64,000 bases of DNA from Rhodospirillaceae bacterium (GCA_947467145.1 CANIGJ010000009.1:52699-116698); one strand, 5' to 3'. Positions 8,508 through 18,297 are shown, counted from the stretch's first letter. Notes: generated by a model not told the origin, from the sequence alone. Translations and numbers: made by a program.

Positions 8508-9878
8508 TTAACTAATTTTCACCTCTTCACAGACAGACGAGCGTTCTCTCGATGTCACAGCGAACAACAAAAAACCACGAGAAGCCACTTCCTGAATTAC
8601 ATAGCTTCCAGGATGACGCCATTTGCTATAGCGATCGGCAGATGCGATACAGAAATCAGGCCTGATAGCATCCAGCAAATCACCATGGAAATTATGATCG
8701 GAACCGTGGTGCGGCAGCGTGAACGTTGCCACTTGCTTCAACAACACACCGTAGTGCGCTAAAAAATTTGCCCTAGGCTTTTTCTTACCGAATACCGCGT
8801 CACCGCTTGCCAACCATGCGAGGCGATCTCTTTTGCCGCGAAAAGACCATCTTCTCGTATGAAAGTTCAATTCGCCCCGAATACGAGTGGCGTTAGACGC
8901 ATGCGGCCCCGAATATAGGCACATCGTAGTCACATTGAGATTCTTATCGATGGTCGCATACGCGGCCGAAAGTTTAGGTCGATGATCAATCACAAGCTGC
9001 TCAACGCTTCCCGGCGTTGCGAGCCATTTGTCCAATACCGCGCGCGTCCATCCGAATTCGGCGGCAAGCTGATCTAAGAAAGCAACACGACTATTACTCA
9101 CAGTAGGATCAATATAGGGAGCCAGTAGCCAGCTAAGGTGACTGCTTACCGTGCGGCCAATTATTGTCGGAGCAGAAGTATCTGGAATTACCGCGACAAA
9201 TGGGCCGGCCTGTCCACTGCCGGACGCTTTTGTCGTGCCATTCAATGATCGCACCTGCCCCTTTCCCATCAGCTTCCAGGCAGGCTTTCCGTCGGACCCC
9301 CCTCCAAAAATGCGCGGGCCATCGGGAGCACCCTCCGGCGGACCATCGCGTCCTGGAGCGCCGTCCTCTCGACTACCCGATTCTACGTATAATATTTGAT
9401 CAGGGCCAAAACCGCTAAGTGCCGCCGTCGGATCGACAATAAACTGTCGATAGAAGTCTGTCGCAGCTGAACCTGGATCTTCAACGAGCGTTCTCGCAAA
9501 AGCGATGAGGCGATCAATATCTTCCAACAGAGGCAAAATGATTGTGCCGATTTTTAGTCCCTTTGACCGATGAAGTAACCGCCCCACACCGTTTATGTGA
9601 TCGGCGTGTGCATGCGAGATGAATAGGAAGTCCAGTTTGCGGCCAACACCAACTTTGGCCACATAGCCATCGATTTCCCGATCACATTCGTTGCGATAAT
9701 GGGCCATCGCGCCGCAATCGTAGACATATCTAGCCAGCACAGTTCGACCGTCTTTCAATTCGGCGCCATGAAAGAAGCCCTGACCTACCGCTTTCTGCGC
9801 TCTTCTGTTGCGAAACATTCTTTTTCCAGACCTCACCCGCAACTCGCACAACTCTGATCGCTTAAGAGTAAGCTCCAA
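8508..9878 (-). CDS. Lone ComEC-like metallo-beta-lactamase-fold hydrolase
   Basis: A 456-residue soluble protein without signal peptide. It has an early VGQGFFHG and YDCG strand pair, the metal motif HAHADH at residues 89-94, ASGD near 357-360 and LPHHGSDHN near 388-396. The last two are the arrangement of the ComEC/Rec2 metallo-hydrolase domain, but no transmembrane part is present. Residues about 105-320 form a long insert, including a Gly/Pro-rich low-complexity stretch near 166-200. The start is uncertain: TTG 9878 has GGGG shortly upstream, and ATG 9818 is the alternative. The gene is AT-richer than its neighbours, uses many codons rare around it, and stands alone, suggesting transfer. 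Substrate unknown; phosphodiester hydrolysis is a family-level guess. Confidence 0.75.
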   Translation of the reverse strand: MELTLKRSELCELRVRSGKRMFRNRRAQKAVGQGFFHGAELKDGRTVLARYVYDCGAMAHYRNECDREIDGYVAKVGVGRKLDFLFISHAHADHINGVGRLLHRSKGLKIGTIILPLLEDIDRLIAFARTLVEDPGSAATDFYRQFIVDPTAALSGFGPDQILYVESGSREDGAPGRDGPPEGAPDGPRIFGGGSDGKPAWKLMGKGQVRSLNGTTKASGSGQAGPFVAVIPDTSAPTIIGRTVSSHLSWLLAPYIDPTVSNSRVAFLDQLAAEFGWTRAVLDKWLATPGSVEQLVIDHRPKLSAAYATIDKNLNVTTMCLYSGPHASNATRIRGELNFHTRRWSFRGKRDRLAWLASGDAVFGKKKPRANFLAHYGVLLKQVATFTLPHHGSDHNFHGDLLDAIRPDFCIASADRYSKWRHPGSYVIQEVASRGFLLFAVTSRERSSVCEEVKIS

Positions 9879-9939
9879 ACGTCCCCATTGTTATAAGTGA
9901 GCCGCACTTTCTAGGGCCCGGAATGGGATAATCTAAGAT

Positions 9940-11223
9940 TTACTCCGCCGCGATCTGTCTTTGCGGATCGGCGATGTTGTGCGGGGCAAGATCCTGCCAG
10001 CGTTCGCCTTGCGGTATTTCGGTATCGGCGACTGCTGCCACCTTCGACACATCGGGCAGCGGCAACGGATCGTCGCCGCCCGCGACACGCCGTGCCGCAT
10101 CGAGCAGAATGCGTCTCAGATGCACGACCGCGCCGTCGGCGGGCACGAGATGTTCCTTGGAACGATCGAAGATCGGCCCCATCGACAAGGCCATCGCGCC
10201 GTCTTCCGGTTCGAAGCCACGAAAGCCCGACCAGCTTTCGCGCGAACGCATCTTGGCGCGATCCTGGCCGAAGCGGTTGGCCCAGGTCGCCTTCCAATGA
10301 CGGTCGGTTTCCGACCAGAAGCGCGGATCGTCCAGCCCCGACATATAAAGATTGCGCGCGCGGTTCTTCGAATGCGGCCCATAAGCCACCAAGAACGTGC
10401 TGGTATGTTCGTCGTCGACCGGAACTTCGAAAAGCGTGGCCATGCGCTCGGGCGCCGGGATGATACGCGCGCACGGCATGATGAAAGGCACGATGCGAAT
10501 GCTTTGGCCGCCCTGCTCGCCCTTGCGGATGGCGGCATAATGAAAACCGAACTGCGTCGTTTCGATACTAAGGCTCGGCGCGTTGTCATCGACCGCGATA
10601 CCACCCGGATTGTTCGGATCGTCGCTGCGCGTGAAAGCGCCGTGCTGCCAGCCGGGGCGCGCGAAATCGGCATGCAGGATGCCGACATGCGAGGAATCCA
10701 TGCCGCCTTCGAGCAATTGCAGATAATTGCAATCGAGATCGACGCGGAAGATGTACATCCCATCGACTGGGTGATGCATGAAGGCGTAATCGGGAAACGC
10801 CGGTTCCTTTTCCTTCGGCCCGAAATAACCCCAGATCAAGCCGCCCGCTTCGCGGATCGGATAAGAGGGCGCCTTGAAGCCCTTCTTGAAATGCGGATCG
10901 GGATGGTTGGGCGTATCCAGCAATTGCCCATCAGCCGCGTATTTCCAGCCGTGATAGAGACAGCGGATGCCGCAATCTTCGACCCGCCCCAAGGCGAGCG
11001 AAGCGCCGCGATGCGGGCACAATTCATCGAGCAGGCCCAACGTGCCGTTGCTGTCGCGAAAAGCGACGTAATCTTCGCCGCAGAAGCGTACGCGCAAGGG
11101 ATCGCTGTCTTTATCGGCCAATTGCTTGGCATCGGCGATGGGCGACCAGTAGGAACGGAACACCTGCCCCATGGCAGTGCCGGGCCCGACGCGAACGAGC
11201 AGTTCGTTGTCTTCCTTGCGCAT
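9940..11223 (-). CDS. Rieske [2Fe-2S] ring-hydroxylating oxygenase, alpha subunit (phthalate dioxygenase-like)
   Basis: The catalytic subunit of a Rieske non-haem iron oxygenase, 427 residues. The Rieske cluster motif is C69-P-H71 with C88-x2-H91, and the mononuclear iron site is D176-x2-H179-x4-H184 (in GGMDSSHVGILH). The layout fits the single-component alpha family of phthalate 4,5-dioxygenase and vanillate demethylase-like enzymes. The start is ATG 11223, with GGAGG 6 bases before it; the upstream ATG at 11235 overlaps that ribosome-binding site. The reductase partner (FMN/NAD, plant ferredoxin domain) is not in the neighbourhood. Its substrate is unknown, probably an aromatic acid. Confidence 0.93.
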   Translation of the reverse strand: MRKEDNELLVRVGPGTAMGQVFRSYWSPIADAKQLADKDSDPLRVRFCGEDYVAFRDSNGTLGLLDELCPHRGASLALGRVEDCGIRCLYHGWKYAADGQLLDTPNHPDPHFKKGFKAPSYPIREAGGLIWGYFGPKEKEPAFPDYAFMHHPVDGMYIFRVDLDCNYLQLLEGGMDSSHVGILHADFARPGWQHGAFTRSDDPNNPGGIAVDDNAPSLSIETTQFGFHYAAIRKGEQGGQSIRIVPFIMPCARIIPAPERMATLFEVPVDDEHTSTFLVAYGPHSKNRARNLYMSGLDDPRFWSETDRHWKATWANRFGQDRAKMRSRESWSGFRGFEPEDGAMALSMGPIFDRSKEHLVPADGAVVHLRRILLDAARRVAGGDDPLPLPDVSKVAAVADTEIPQGERWQDLAPHNIADPQRQIAAE

Positions 11224-11358
11224 GAAAACCTCCATGTTGGTTCGGCGACGCCCATCCTCGCATTGCGAAGACGCAATGACGTCGCTTTGCCATGCCCATC
11301 TGTGCGGGCGTTGACATAACGCTACCGCGTTCTGCTCCCGCGCGCTAGGCTCTCGACC

Positions 11359-12051
11359 ATGCCAAAAGACAACGAACGCAATCATCAAGACGTGATGGCC
11401 GAACTGGTGCCGCTCAACGGCGCGCAGGTCCTCGATATCGGCTGCGGCAACGGGCGGATCACCCGGTTGATCGCGGCGCTGGGCGCCCATGTGATCGGCA
11501 TCGACCCGGGCCCGAGCCAGCTCGCCAAGGCCAAGGAATTGGCGCCCGCCAACGGCGAGCGCTATATCATGGGTGTGGCCGAAGACCTGCCGGCAGCCGA
11601 TGCGAGCGCCGACGTCGCGTTCTTTTTCAACAGCCTGCACCATGTGCCCGTGCCCGCCATGGATGCCGCCTTGGACGAAGCGCACCGTGCGTTGAAGCCC
11701 GAGGGCTGGTTATTCATCGCCGAGCCGTTGGCCGAGGGGCCACAATTCCTCATGCAGCAACCCCTGAGCGACGAGACCGCAATCCGCGCCGAAGCCTATG
11801 CGGCGATCGGGCGCGCCAAGACGCGTGGCTTCGTCGAGGTGAGCGAAAGCCGCTACACCGCCGACGGCAAACATACGGATTATGAATCCTTCCGCGACGG
11901 ATCGATTTCGATCAGCCCGGCACGCGCGGCCTTGTTCGCCGAGCGCGACGCCGAGATGCGCGCGCGTTTCGAACGTTATGGCGAGAAACGCGCCGACGGC
12001 TGGCATTTCGCCAGCCCCATCCGCGTCAACATATTGCGGAAACGTGCCTGA
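11359..12051 (+). CDS. Class I SAM-dependent methyltransferase (UbiE-like)
   Basis: A 230-residue cytoplasmic methyltransferase. Motif I is VLDIGCGNGR, motif II ends in GIDPGPSQ, and FFFNSLHHVP occupies the post-II position as in Methyltransf_11 proteins. The acceptor cannot be predicted. It is divergent from the Rieske oxygenase, with 135 bases between start codons, and overlaps the start of the next methyltransferase by 8 bases, so the two are probably translated in a coupled way. Confidence 0.88.
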   Translation: MPKDNERNHQDVMAELVPLNGAQVLDIGCGNGRITRLIAALGAHVIGIDPGPSQLAKAKELAPANGERYIMGVAEDLPAADASADVAFFFNSLHHVPVPAMDAALDEAHRALKPEGWLFIAEPLAEGPQFLMQQPLSDETAIRAEAYAAIGRAKTRGFVEVSESRYTADGKHTDYESFRDGSISISPARAALFAERDAEMRARFERYGEKRADGWHFASPIRVNILRKRA

Positions 12052-13582
12052 CGTTTCGCCCCGCGCGGCCCTCGCCTTCGATCTCGGCTTGGCCGCGCAT
12101 CGCCAGGGCGATTTCGCCACGGCACTCGCGCGCTTCAGCGAAGCTTATGAAGCCGCGCCCGATTGGCCGGACGCCGGCACGGCGCTGGCGCATACGCATG
12201 AACGATTGGGCGAAATCGATGCGGCTTACCGGATCGGCTTCGCCTGTGCCCGATTGGGGGCGCCGAGTGAAACGCTGATCACCGTGCTGACGGGATTGCT
12301 CGACAATTATCCGCCGCCCAACTGGCTGACCGCCGAGGATTTTGCACCCGTCTTAAAGATTGCAGGACGTGACACACGCTTGTTCGCGCGCGCCGCGTTG
12401 AGCGCCCTAGTCCGCGAGCCGCCGTTACGCGACGCGCTTACAATCGCGCAAGCGCAAGGCTTCGCTGCAGCCGCCGACTGGGCATTGTCGCCGGCCGGAC
12501 GTGCGTTGATCGAGAACGAGACGTTGCTGCGGGCGTTGCGCGCCGGCCCTAACAGCGAACCGGCCCTCGAACTTCTGTTGACCGCAATCTGGCAGCGCGT
12601 GAATGACGATCCCGCGCTCGCTACGCTGGCCGTAACCTTGGCCGCACAATGTGCGCTGAATGAATATGTCTGGGCGCCGCAAGCCGATAGGCACGCCGCC
12701 ACGTCGATAGGATTCAACGATCCGACATCGCGCGCGGTCGCCCGGCAATACGAAGATCACCCCTATCCGGCGTGGCGTCATGTCGATCTGCCGCCCGCCG
12801 GCAGCCAGCGCGCGCAATTGCGTTCTCTGCAACGCAAACACGGTTTAGCGGAAACACCGGAGCATCCGCGCGTGCTGATCGCAGGCTGCGGCACCGGTCA
12901 ACAGGTCGTGCAGATGGCGACGACGCTCGGGCCCCATGCGCGCATCGTCGCCTGCGACCTCAGCGCCGCGAGCCTCGCCTACGCACAACGCAAGGCGACC
13001 GAGCATGGCATCGACGGCGTTGAATTTCGCCAAGCCGATATCCTCGATCTCGCCACATGGACCGAGCGTTTCGATATCGTCGCCTGCACGGGCGTGCTGC
13101 ATCACATGCAGGACCCGCGGCGCGGCTGGCGCATCCTCACCGATCTGACATTACCCGGCGGCGCGCAGTACATCGCGCTTTATTCGGCGCTGGCCCGCAC
13201 CGGCTTGGACGACATCCGCCGGCGCTTTCCGCCCGATGCCTCGCTCCCCATCGACGCGCGCATCCGCGATTTCCGCCGCCGCGTGCTGCAAGCCCACGCC
13301 TTCGATTGGCAAGCGAGCGGTCTGACCTGGACCGATTTCTTCACCATGGGCGGTTGCCGCGATTTGCTGTTCCACGCGCACGAAGATCGCTACACCATCG
13401 CGCGTCTTGCCGAAGATCTAAATGTGCTCGGCCTACAATTCCTGGATTTCAACCTGCCATCATCAGCAGCGCGCGATTTCGCGGACGCACGCGACGACCT
13501 GACCGCGTGGGACACGTACGAACGCGCGCATCCCAACACCTTCACACGCATGTATCAGTTCTGGTGCGCCAAACCGGCTTAG
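12044..13582 (+). CDS. TPR-containing class I methyltransferase
   Basis: About 512 residues in two parts. Residues 1-230 are helical, with tetratricopeptide-like repeats (for example GDFATALARFSEAYEAAPDW). Residues about 255-512 form a SAM methyltransferase: VLIAGCGTGQQ is motif I, ACDLSAAS motif II, and ACTGVLHHM the post-II block. I start it at GTG 12044, which overlaps the previous stop and fits translational coupling. The TPR part may hold a protein or peptide acceptor. Two adjacent methyltransferases may act in sequence or as a pair. The 3' end overlaps the convergent GMC gene by 4 bases. Confidence 0.83.
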   Translation: MPDVSPRAALAFDLGLAAHRQGDFATALARFSEAYEAAPDWPDAGTALAHTHERLGEIDAAYRIGFACARLGAPSETLITVLTGLLDNYPPPNWLTAEDFAPVLKIAGRDTRLFARAALSALVREPPLRDALTIAQAQGFAAAADWALSPAGRALIENETLLRALRAGPNSEPALELLLTAIWQRVNDDPALATLAVTLAAQCALNEYVWAPQADRHAATSIGFNDPTSRAVARQYEDHPYPAWRHVDLPPAGSQRAQLRSLQRKHGLAETPEHPRVLIAGCGTGQQVVQMATTLGPHARIVACDLSAASLAYAQRKATEHGIDGVEFRQADILDLATWTERFDIVACTGVLHHMQDPRRGWRILTDLTLPGGAQYIALYSALARTGLDDIRRRFPPDASLPIDARIRDFRRRVLQAHAFDWQASGLTWTDFFTMGGCRDLLFHAHEDRYTIARLAEDLNVLGLQFLDFNLPSSAARDFADARDDLTAWDTYERAHPNTFTRMYQFWCAKPA

Positions 13583-15210
13583 ACGTCAGCTGGCGGTAGT
13601 GACCGGCCGAGCAGCATGTCGGCGGCCTTTTCGCCGATCATGATGGTCGGCACATTGGTGTTGCCGCTGGGCTCATCCGGCATGATGGAGGCGTCGGCGA
13701 CACGCAAGCCGTCGATCCCATGCACGCGCAATTGCGCATCGACCACCGCGTTGGGCCCGACGCCCATGGTGCAGGTGCCAACCGGATGATGACGATGCGT
13801 CGTCGTGCGGCGCACATAATCGGCGATGTCCTTATCGCTCGATATCTTCGCACCCGGCACGCGCTCGCCATCGACCAGATCGGCGAGCGGCTTGTGCGTG
13901 AACAGATCGCGGCTGATCTTGATCGCGCGCACCATGGTGTCGACGTCGGCGTGCTCGGTCAGCATGTTGAGCTGTACGCGCGGCTTATCGAGCGGATTGT
14001 TGGAGCGCAGCTTCATCCAGCCGCGCGAGACCGGATGCAGCAAACCGCCGCGCGCCGTGATGCGATGGATCGGCTGCTTGCCGATGCCGGGAAACCAGAA
14101 ACCGGAATCGAGATTGAGCGTCGTGTAGATGATCTGAATGTCGGGGCGCGCCAGCTCGGGCAAGGAGCGCACATAGATATTGGCCGCCGTGTTGTTGGTG
14201 GCGAACGCGCCGGTCTTGAAGGCCAGCCATTCGAGCGCATTGAGCGCCGCGCGATCGAGCCGCAGATGACGCAACGGCGTATCGGTGATCTTGGCTTTGT
14301 AGACGACGGCGAAGTTCGGATGATCGGACAGATTCTGCCCGACGCCCGGCAGATCGAGGATCGGATCGATGCCCATCTCGCGCAGATGATCGGCCGGCCC
14401 GATGCCCGACAGCATCAGCAATTGCGGCGTATTGTACGATCCGCCCGACAGCACGACCTCGCGGCTCGCACGCGCGATCACCGTCTTGCCGTCCCGCACA
14501 TATTCAACACCGACGGCGCGTTTGTTCTCGATCAGCACACGCGTCGTCTGCGCGTGCGTGGTGATCGTCAGGTTCGGCCGGCTCATGGCGGGATGCAGAT
14601 AGGCGCGCGCCGTGCTGGCGCGTTTGCCGCCGCCGATGGTCGATTCGATATGGCTGAAGCCTTCCTGCGCCGCGCCATTGTAATCCGGATTGTGCGGAAA
14701 GCCCGCCGCCTCCGACGTCGCCTTGAAGACGTCGTACATCAAGTCCGGCGCATCCATCTTGGTCACGCCGACCGGGCCGCCCTTGCCGTGATAGGTGCTG
14801 TCGCCGCTCCAATGATTTTCCATGCGCTTGAAGTAGGGCAGGACGTCGGCATAGCTCCACCCGTCCAGGCCGCTTTGGCGCCACAGATCGTAATCGAGGC
14901 GATTGCCGCGCACATGAACCATGCCGTTGATCGACGATGAGCCGCCCAGCACGCGGCCGCGCTGAATATAGAGCGACCGGTTGAACAGGCCCGGTTCCGG
15001 CTCGGTCGCGTATTGCCACAGGATCGGCTTATGGCTCCACGCTTTCGGAAAGGCGAGCGGCACATGGATCAGGATATTGCGATCCGGCCCGCCGGCTTCG
15101 AGCAGCAGGACTTTGACGTGCGAATCCTCGCTGAGGCGCGCGGCGACGACGGCGCCGGCGGAACCCGCGCCGACGACGATATAGTCATAGTTCAAGTTTG
15201 TATCGGACAC
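13579..15210 (-). CDS. GMC-family FAD-dependent oxidoreductase (choline dehydrogenase-like)
   Basis: A 543-residue FAD enzyme that oxidises an alcohol. It has the Rossmann motif VVGAGSAG near the N-terminus, the GMC signature 1 ([13 protein letters not shown]), signature 2 ([17 protein letters not shown]) and the C-terminal HPVGTCTMG and PSGNTNVPT blocks with catalytic His and Asn. I place the start at GTG 15210, with GGAG 5 bases upstream. This start lies inside the end of the beta-oxidation gene, a 19-base overlap, so the two are translated from one message. It may feed an alcohol-derived acid into that enzyme's pathway; GMC substrates are too varied to name one. Confidence 0.92.
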   Translation of the reverse strand: MSDTNLNYDYIVVGAGSAGAVVAARLSEDSHVKVLLLEAGGPDRNILIHVPLAFPKAWSHKPILWQYATEPEPGLFNRSLYIQRGRVLGGSSSINGMVHVRGNRLDYDLWRQSGLDGWSYADVLPYFKRMENHWSGDSTYHGKGGPVGVTKMDAPDLMYDVFKATSEAAGFPHNPDYNGAAQEGFSHIESTIGGGKRASTARAYLHPAMSRPNLTITTHAQTTRVLIENKRAVGVEYVRDGKTVIARASREVVLSGGSYNTPQLLMLSGIGPADHLREMGIDPILDLPGVGQNLSDHPNFAVVYKAKITDTPLRHLRLDRAALNALEWLAFKTGAFATNNTAANIYVRSLPELARPDIQIIYTTLNLDSGFWFPGIGKQPIHRITARGGLLHPVSRGWMKLRSNNPLDKPRVQLNMLTEHADVDTMVRAIKISRDLFTHKPLADLVDGERVPGAKISSDKDIADYVRRTTTHRHHPVGTCTMGVGPNAVVDAQLRVHGIDGLRVADASIMPDEPSGNTNVPTIMIGEKAADMLLGRSLPPADV

Positions 15211-17300
15211 GTGTACTCCGAAAGCTTCTTGCCGTCGTCCGCCAGTTGTTTCAACAGTCCGGACGGCTTCATCCAATCCCCGTAGACTTTATGGAGCGCC
15301 TCAACGGTCGCGTAGACCTTCTTGAGGCCCACGAGATCGCCGTGGAACATAGGCCCGCCGCGATGACGTGGGAAACCGTAGCCATAGTGCCAGATCACAT
15401 CGATATCGGCGCCGCGGATGGCGAGCTTTTCATCCAGCACATGCGCACCCGTATTGGTCAGCGCGGCCAGATAATTGGTCAAGATCTCGTCGTCGCTGAA
15501 CGCGCGGCGCGTGATGCCCAGCTCCTTCGACGTCTCGACGATCATCTGTTCGATGACGGACGACGGCACGCCGGTGCGCGAGCCTTCCGGATAGTCATAC
15601 CAGCCCGCTTTGGTCTTCTGGCCGAAACGGCCCAGCGCCGCCACCTTGTCCATCAGTACGGGATGGCGGCGGCCTTGATAAAGTTTCTTCTGGCCTTTGC
15701 GGATGGCGACGCCGACATCGACGCCGGCAAGGTCATTGACCGCGAAGACGCCCATGGGGAAGCCGTAATCGTAGAGCACCTTATCGACCTGCCAGGGCAG
15801 TGCGCCCTCCTCGACCATGAATTCGGCGATGCGGCGCGCCACATGCAGCATGCGATTGCCGACGAAACCGTCACCGACGCCGACCAGCACGCCGATCTTA
15901 TCGAGCGCCTTGGAGAGATTCATCACCGTGGCGACGGTTTCTTTCGACGCCTTGGCCGTGCGGACATTTTCGACCAGCTTCATCACATTGGCCGGACTGA
16001 AGAAATGCACACCAACGACCTTGTCCGCGCGCTTGGTAGCGGCCGCGAGTTCGTTGATGTCGAGCGAGGACGTGTTGGAGGCGAGCACCGCATCGGGCTT
16101 CGCCGTCGCATCGAGGGTTTTGAAAATCTCTTTCTTGAGATCCATGTCCTCGAACACCGCCTCGATGACGATGTCCGCGCCATTGAGGGCGAAGAAATCT
16201 GTCGATCCGGTGATCAGGCCCATGCGCGTGTCCATGGCGTCTTGGGTCAGGCGGCCACGCTTCACTTGGCCGGCGTAAAGGCCCTCGACCTTTTTCAGGC
16301 CGGCATTGAGCTGTTCGTCGGTGACGTCGACGATGGTGACCGGAATGCCCGCATTGGCAAAGCACATCGCGATACCGCCACCCATGGTGCCGCTGCCGAC
16401 CACACCGGCGGATTTGATGGCAGCACCTTTCACGTCCTTCGGCAGATCAGGGATCTTCGCGACCTCGCGTTCAGCGAAAAACATGTAGCGCATCGCCTTT
16501 GCTTTATCGGAATCGCGCAAGGCCACAAAGGTTTTGCGTTCGTATTCCAAGCCTTCGAGCAGCGGCTTGGTGGCGGCGGCCTCGACGCAATCGACGGCAG
16601 CGGTGAAATGTTCGACGCCGCGCGCTATGGCGGCGGCCTTTTTGCGCGCTTCCGCGAATTTGGTGGCATCCCAGCCACTCAGCCTGTCGTTGCGTGCACC
16701 GGTCGGGCGCGGCCCTCCGGTTTTGGCGAGCGCATCGGCCAAGGCGACAGCACGCGCCACGATGTCGTCGGTGACAAGCTCGTCAGCAATGCCGAGTTCG
16801 ACGGCTTTTTCCGCCGAGATCGGATCGCCGTCGAGGATGAGATCGAGTGCGGCCCCGATACCAATCAGGCGCGGCAGGCGTTGCGTGCCACCGGCCCCCG
16901 GAATGAAGCCCAATTTTACCTCGGGCTGGCCGACCTGCGTGCCTTTCGCGATCAGGCGGTAATGGCACCCCATGGCGAGCTCGAGCCCGCCGCCGAGTGC
17001 CAGACCATTGATCGCGCAGACAACGGGTTTGGGTGAATCCTCGATGCCTTTGATCATATCGTGCAGTTCGGGCACGTCAGCTGGTTTGGGCAGGTTGAAT
17101 TCGCGGATGTCGGCGCCGGCGACGAACATGCGCCCCGCCCCCGTCACCACCACGGCTTTGCAGTTGGGATCCTTCATGGCCGCCTTGATCGCATCGTCCA
17201 TGCCTTTGACGACGGCGAAAGACAGCGCATTGGCAGGAGGATTGTTGATGGTTACGACGCCAATGGCGCCCACCATCTTCAGCTCGACAACATCGGTCAT
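15192..17300 (-). CDS. Bifunctional enoyl-CoA hydratase / 3-hydroxyacyl-CoA dehydrogenase (FadB/FadJ-like)
   Basis: A 702-residue multifunctional beta-oxidation protein. Residues 1-190 are the crotonase domain: GAGRMFVAGADI forms part of the oxyanion hole and GFIPGAGGTQRLPR carries the catalytic region. Residues about 295-480 are the NAD-binding dehydrogenase with GVVGSGTMGGGIA, and the two C-terminal 3HCDH domains include NRML, NDLAGVDVG and YGFPRHRGGPM. It hydrates trans-2-enoyl-CoA and oxidises the 3-hydroxyacyl-CoA. A thiolase partner is absent here. It sits 10 bases after the Xi-class GST and overlaps the GMC gene, so the three are likely one operon. Confidence 0.95.
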   Translation of the reverse strand: MTDVVELKMVGAIGVVTINNPPANALSFAVVKGMDDAIKAAMKDPNCKAVVVTGAGRMFVAGADIREFNLPKPADVPELHDMIKGIEDSPKPVVCAINGLALGGGLELAMGCHYRLIAKGTQVGQPEVKLGFIPGAGGTQRLPRLIGIGAALDLILDGDPISAEKAVELGIADELVTDDIVARAVALADALAKTGGPRPTGARNDRLSGWDATKFAEARKKAAAIARGVEHFTAAVDCVEAAATKPLLEGLEYERKTFVALRDSDKAKAMRYMFFAEREVAKIPDLPKDVKGAAIKSAGVVGSGTMGGGIAMCFANAGIPVTIVDVTDEQLNAGLKKVEGLYAGQVKRGRLTQDAMDTRMGLITGSTDFFALNGADIVIEAVFEDMDLKKEIFKTLDATAKPDAVLASNTSSLDINELAAATKRADKVVGVHFFSPANVMKLVENVRTAKASKETVATVMNLSKALDKIGVLVGVGDGFVGNRMLHVARRIAEFMVEEGALPWQVDKVLYDYGFPMGVFAVNDLAGVDVGVAIRKGQKKLYQGRRHPVLMDKVAALGRFGQKTKAGWYDYPEGSRTGVPSSVIEQMIVETSKELGITRRAFSDDEILTNYLAALTNTGAHVLDEKLAIRGADIDVIWHYGYGFPRHRGGPMFHGDLVGLKKVYATVEALHKVYGDWMKPSGLLKQLADDGKKLSEYTCPIQT

Positions 17301-17310
17301 GGAATTTCTT

Positions 17311-18297
17311 TCACGCTGCCTTTTTGAAACGATCCCGATCGTGCGGCTGCATCAGATCAAGCTCCGGTCCCTTCGGCACGATGCCCGACGGGTTGATATG
17401 CGGCATCAGGTGATAATAGCCGCGCTTGATGTGATAGAGGTTGGTCGCCTCCGCCACGCCAGGGTGTTGGTAGAGTTCCAGCGTGAAGTTCCACAGATTC
17501 GCATATTCGTAGATATGCTTCTTATTGCATTTGAAATTGCCGTAATAGACGGGATCGAAGCGGATCAGGGTCGAGAACAACCGCCAATCGGCCTCGGTTA
17601 ACGCCGCGCCGCAGAGATAACGCTGGCGCCCCAGCCGCGCATCGAGATCGTCGAGTGCGCCGAACAGTTTGTCGTAAGCTTCTTCGTAAGCGTCCTGCGT
17701 GGTCGCGAAGCCGCAGCGATAGACGCCGTTGTTCACGTTGGCATAGACCAGCGCATTGATGTCATCGATCTCGGCGCGCAATGCTTCGGGGTAATAATCG
17801 ACCGTTTCGGGCACCACCTTGCGGAAGGCCGAATTGAACATCCGGATCAGCTCGGACGATTCATTGTTCACGATGGTCTGACGTTCCTTGTCCCACAAGC
17901 AGGGCACGGTGATCGAGCCGGTATAGCGCGGGTTCGCCTTGGTATAGACCTCGTGCAGCCGGAAGACATGATTGACCTCGTCGGCGACCGTTCCTGGCTC
18001 ATCGGTATAGGTCCAGCCTTCGTCCTTGCGATCGGAGCCCGCGATGGCGATGGAGATAACGTCCTCTAGGCCCTTTAATTTACGAAACAGCACCGTGCGA
18101 TAGGCCCACGGACAATTGTGCGTCACATACAGGTGGTAGCGGCCCTTCTCGGCCTTGAAGCCAGCGCCGCCCGATGGGCCCGCCGAGCCATCCTCGGTGA
18201 TCCAATTGCGAAACACGCTGTCGGGGCGCTGGAACGCGCCCTGCACGGTGCGCGGCGTGGCGTCATTATCCCACTTGCCGTCGACGAGGATTCCCAA
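17311..18297 (-). CDS. Xi-class glutathione S-transferase / glutathionyl-hydroquinone reductase
   Basis: A 328-residue cytoplasmic enzyme of the PcpF/YqjG group, which uses the Cys of its NCPWA motif (here HNCPWAYRT) to reduce glutathionyl-hydroquinones. The long N-terminal arm (ILVDGKW), a conserved SSELIRMFN block for glutathione contacts, and length match the family. The start is a TTG at 18297 with a G-rich GGGGGCGG sequence just upstream; the family's usual beginning (M-G-x-L-V-D-G-K-W) supports it. First gene of the leftward GST-FadB/J-GMC group. A quinone-reducing role would fit aromatic breakdown by the nearby oxygenase, but that link is inference. Confidence 0.92.
   Translation of the reverse strand: MGILVDGKWDNDATPRTVQGAFQRPDSVFRNWITEDGSAGPSGGAGFKAEKGRYHLYVTHNCPWAYRTVLFRKLKGLEDVISIAIAGSDRKDEGWTYTDEPGTVADEVNHVFRLHEVYTKANPRYTGSITVPCLWDKERQTIVNNESSELIRMFNSAFRKVVPETVDYYPEALRAEIDDINALVYANVNNGVYRCGFATTQDAYEEAYDKLFGALDDLDARLGRQRYLCGAALTEADWRLFSTLIRFDPVYYGNFKCNKKHIYEYANLWNFTLELYQHPGVAEATNLYHIKRGYYHLMPHINPSGIVPKGPELDLMQPHDRDRFKKAA

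Noticed and set aside
9961..11319. Plus-strand open frame of 452 codons
   Set aside because: Antisense to the Rieske oxygenase; no recognisable domain or ribosome-binding site.
15198..17036. Plus-strand open frame of 612 codons
   Set aside because: Antisense to the FadB/J-like gene, whose domains are unmistakable; no family features in the shadow.
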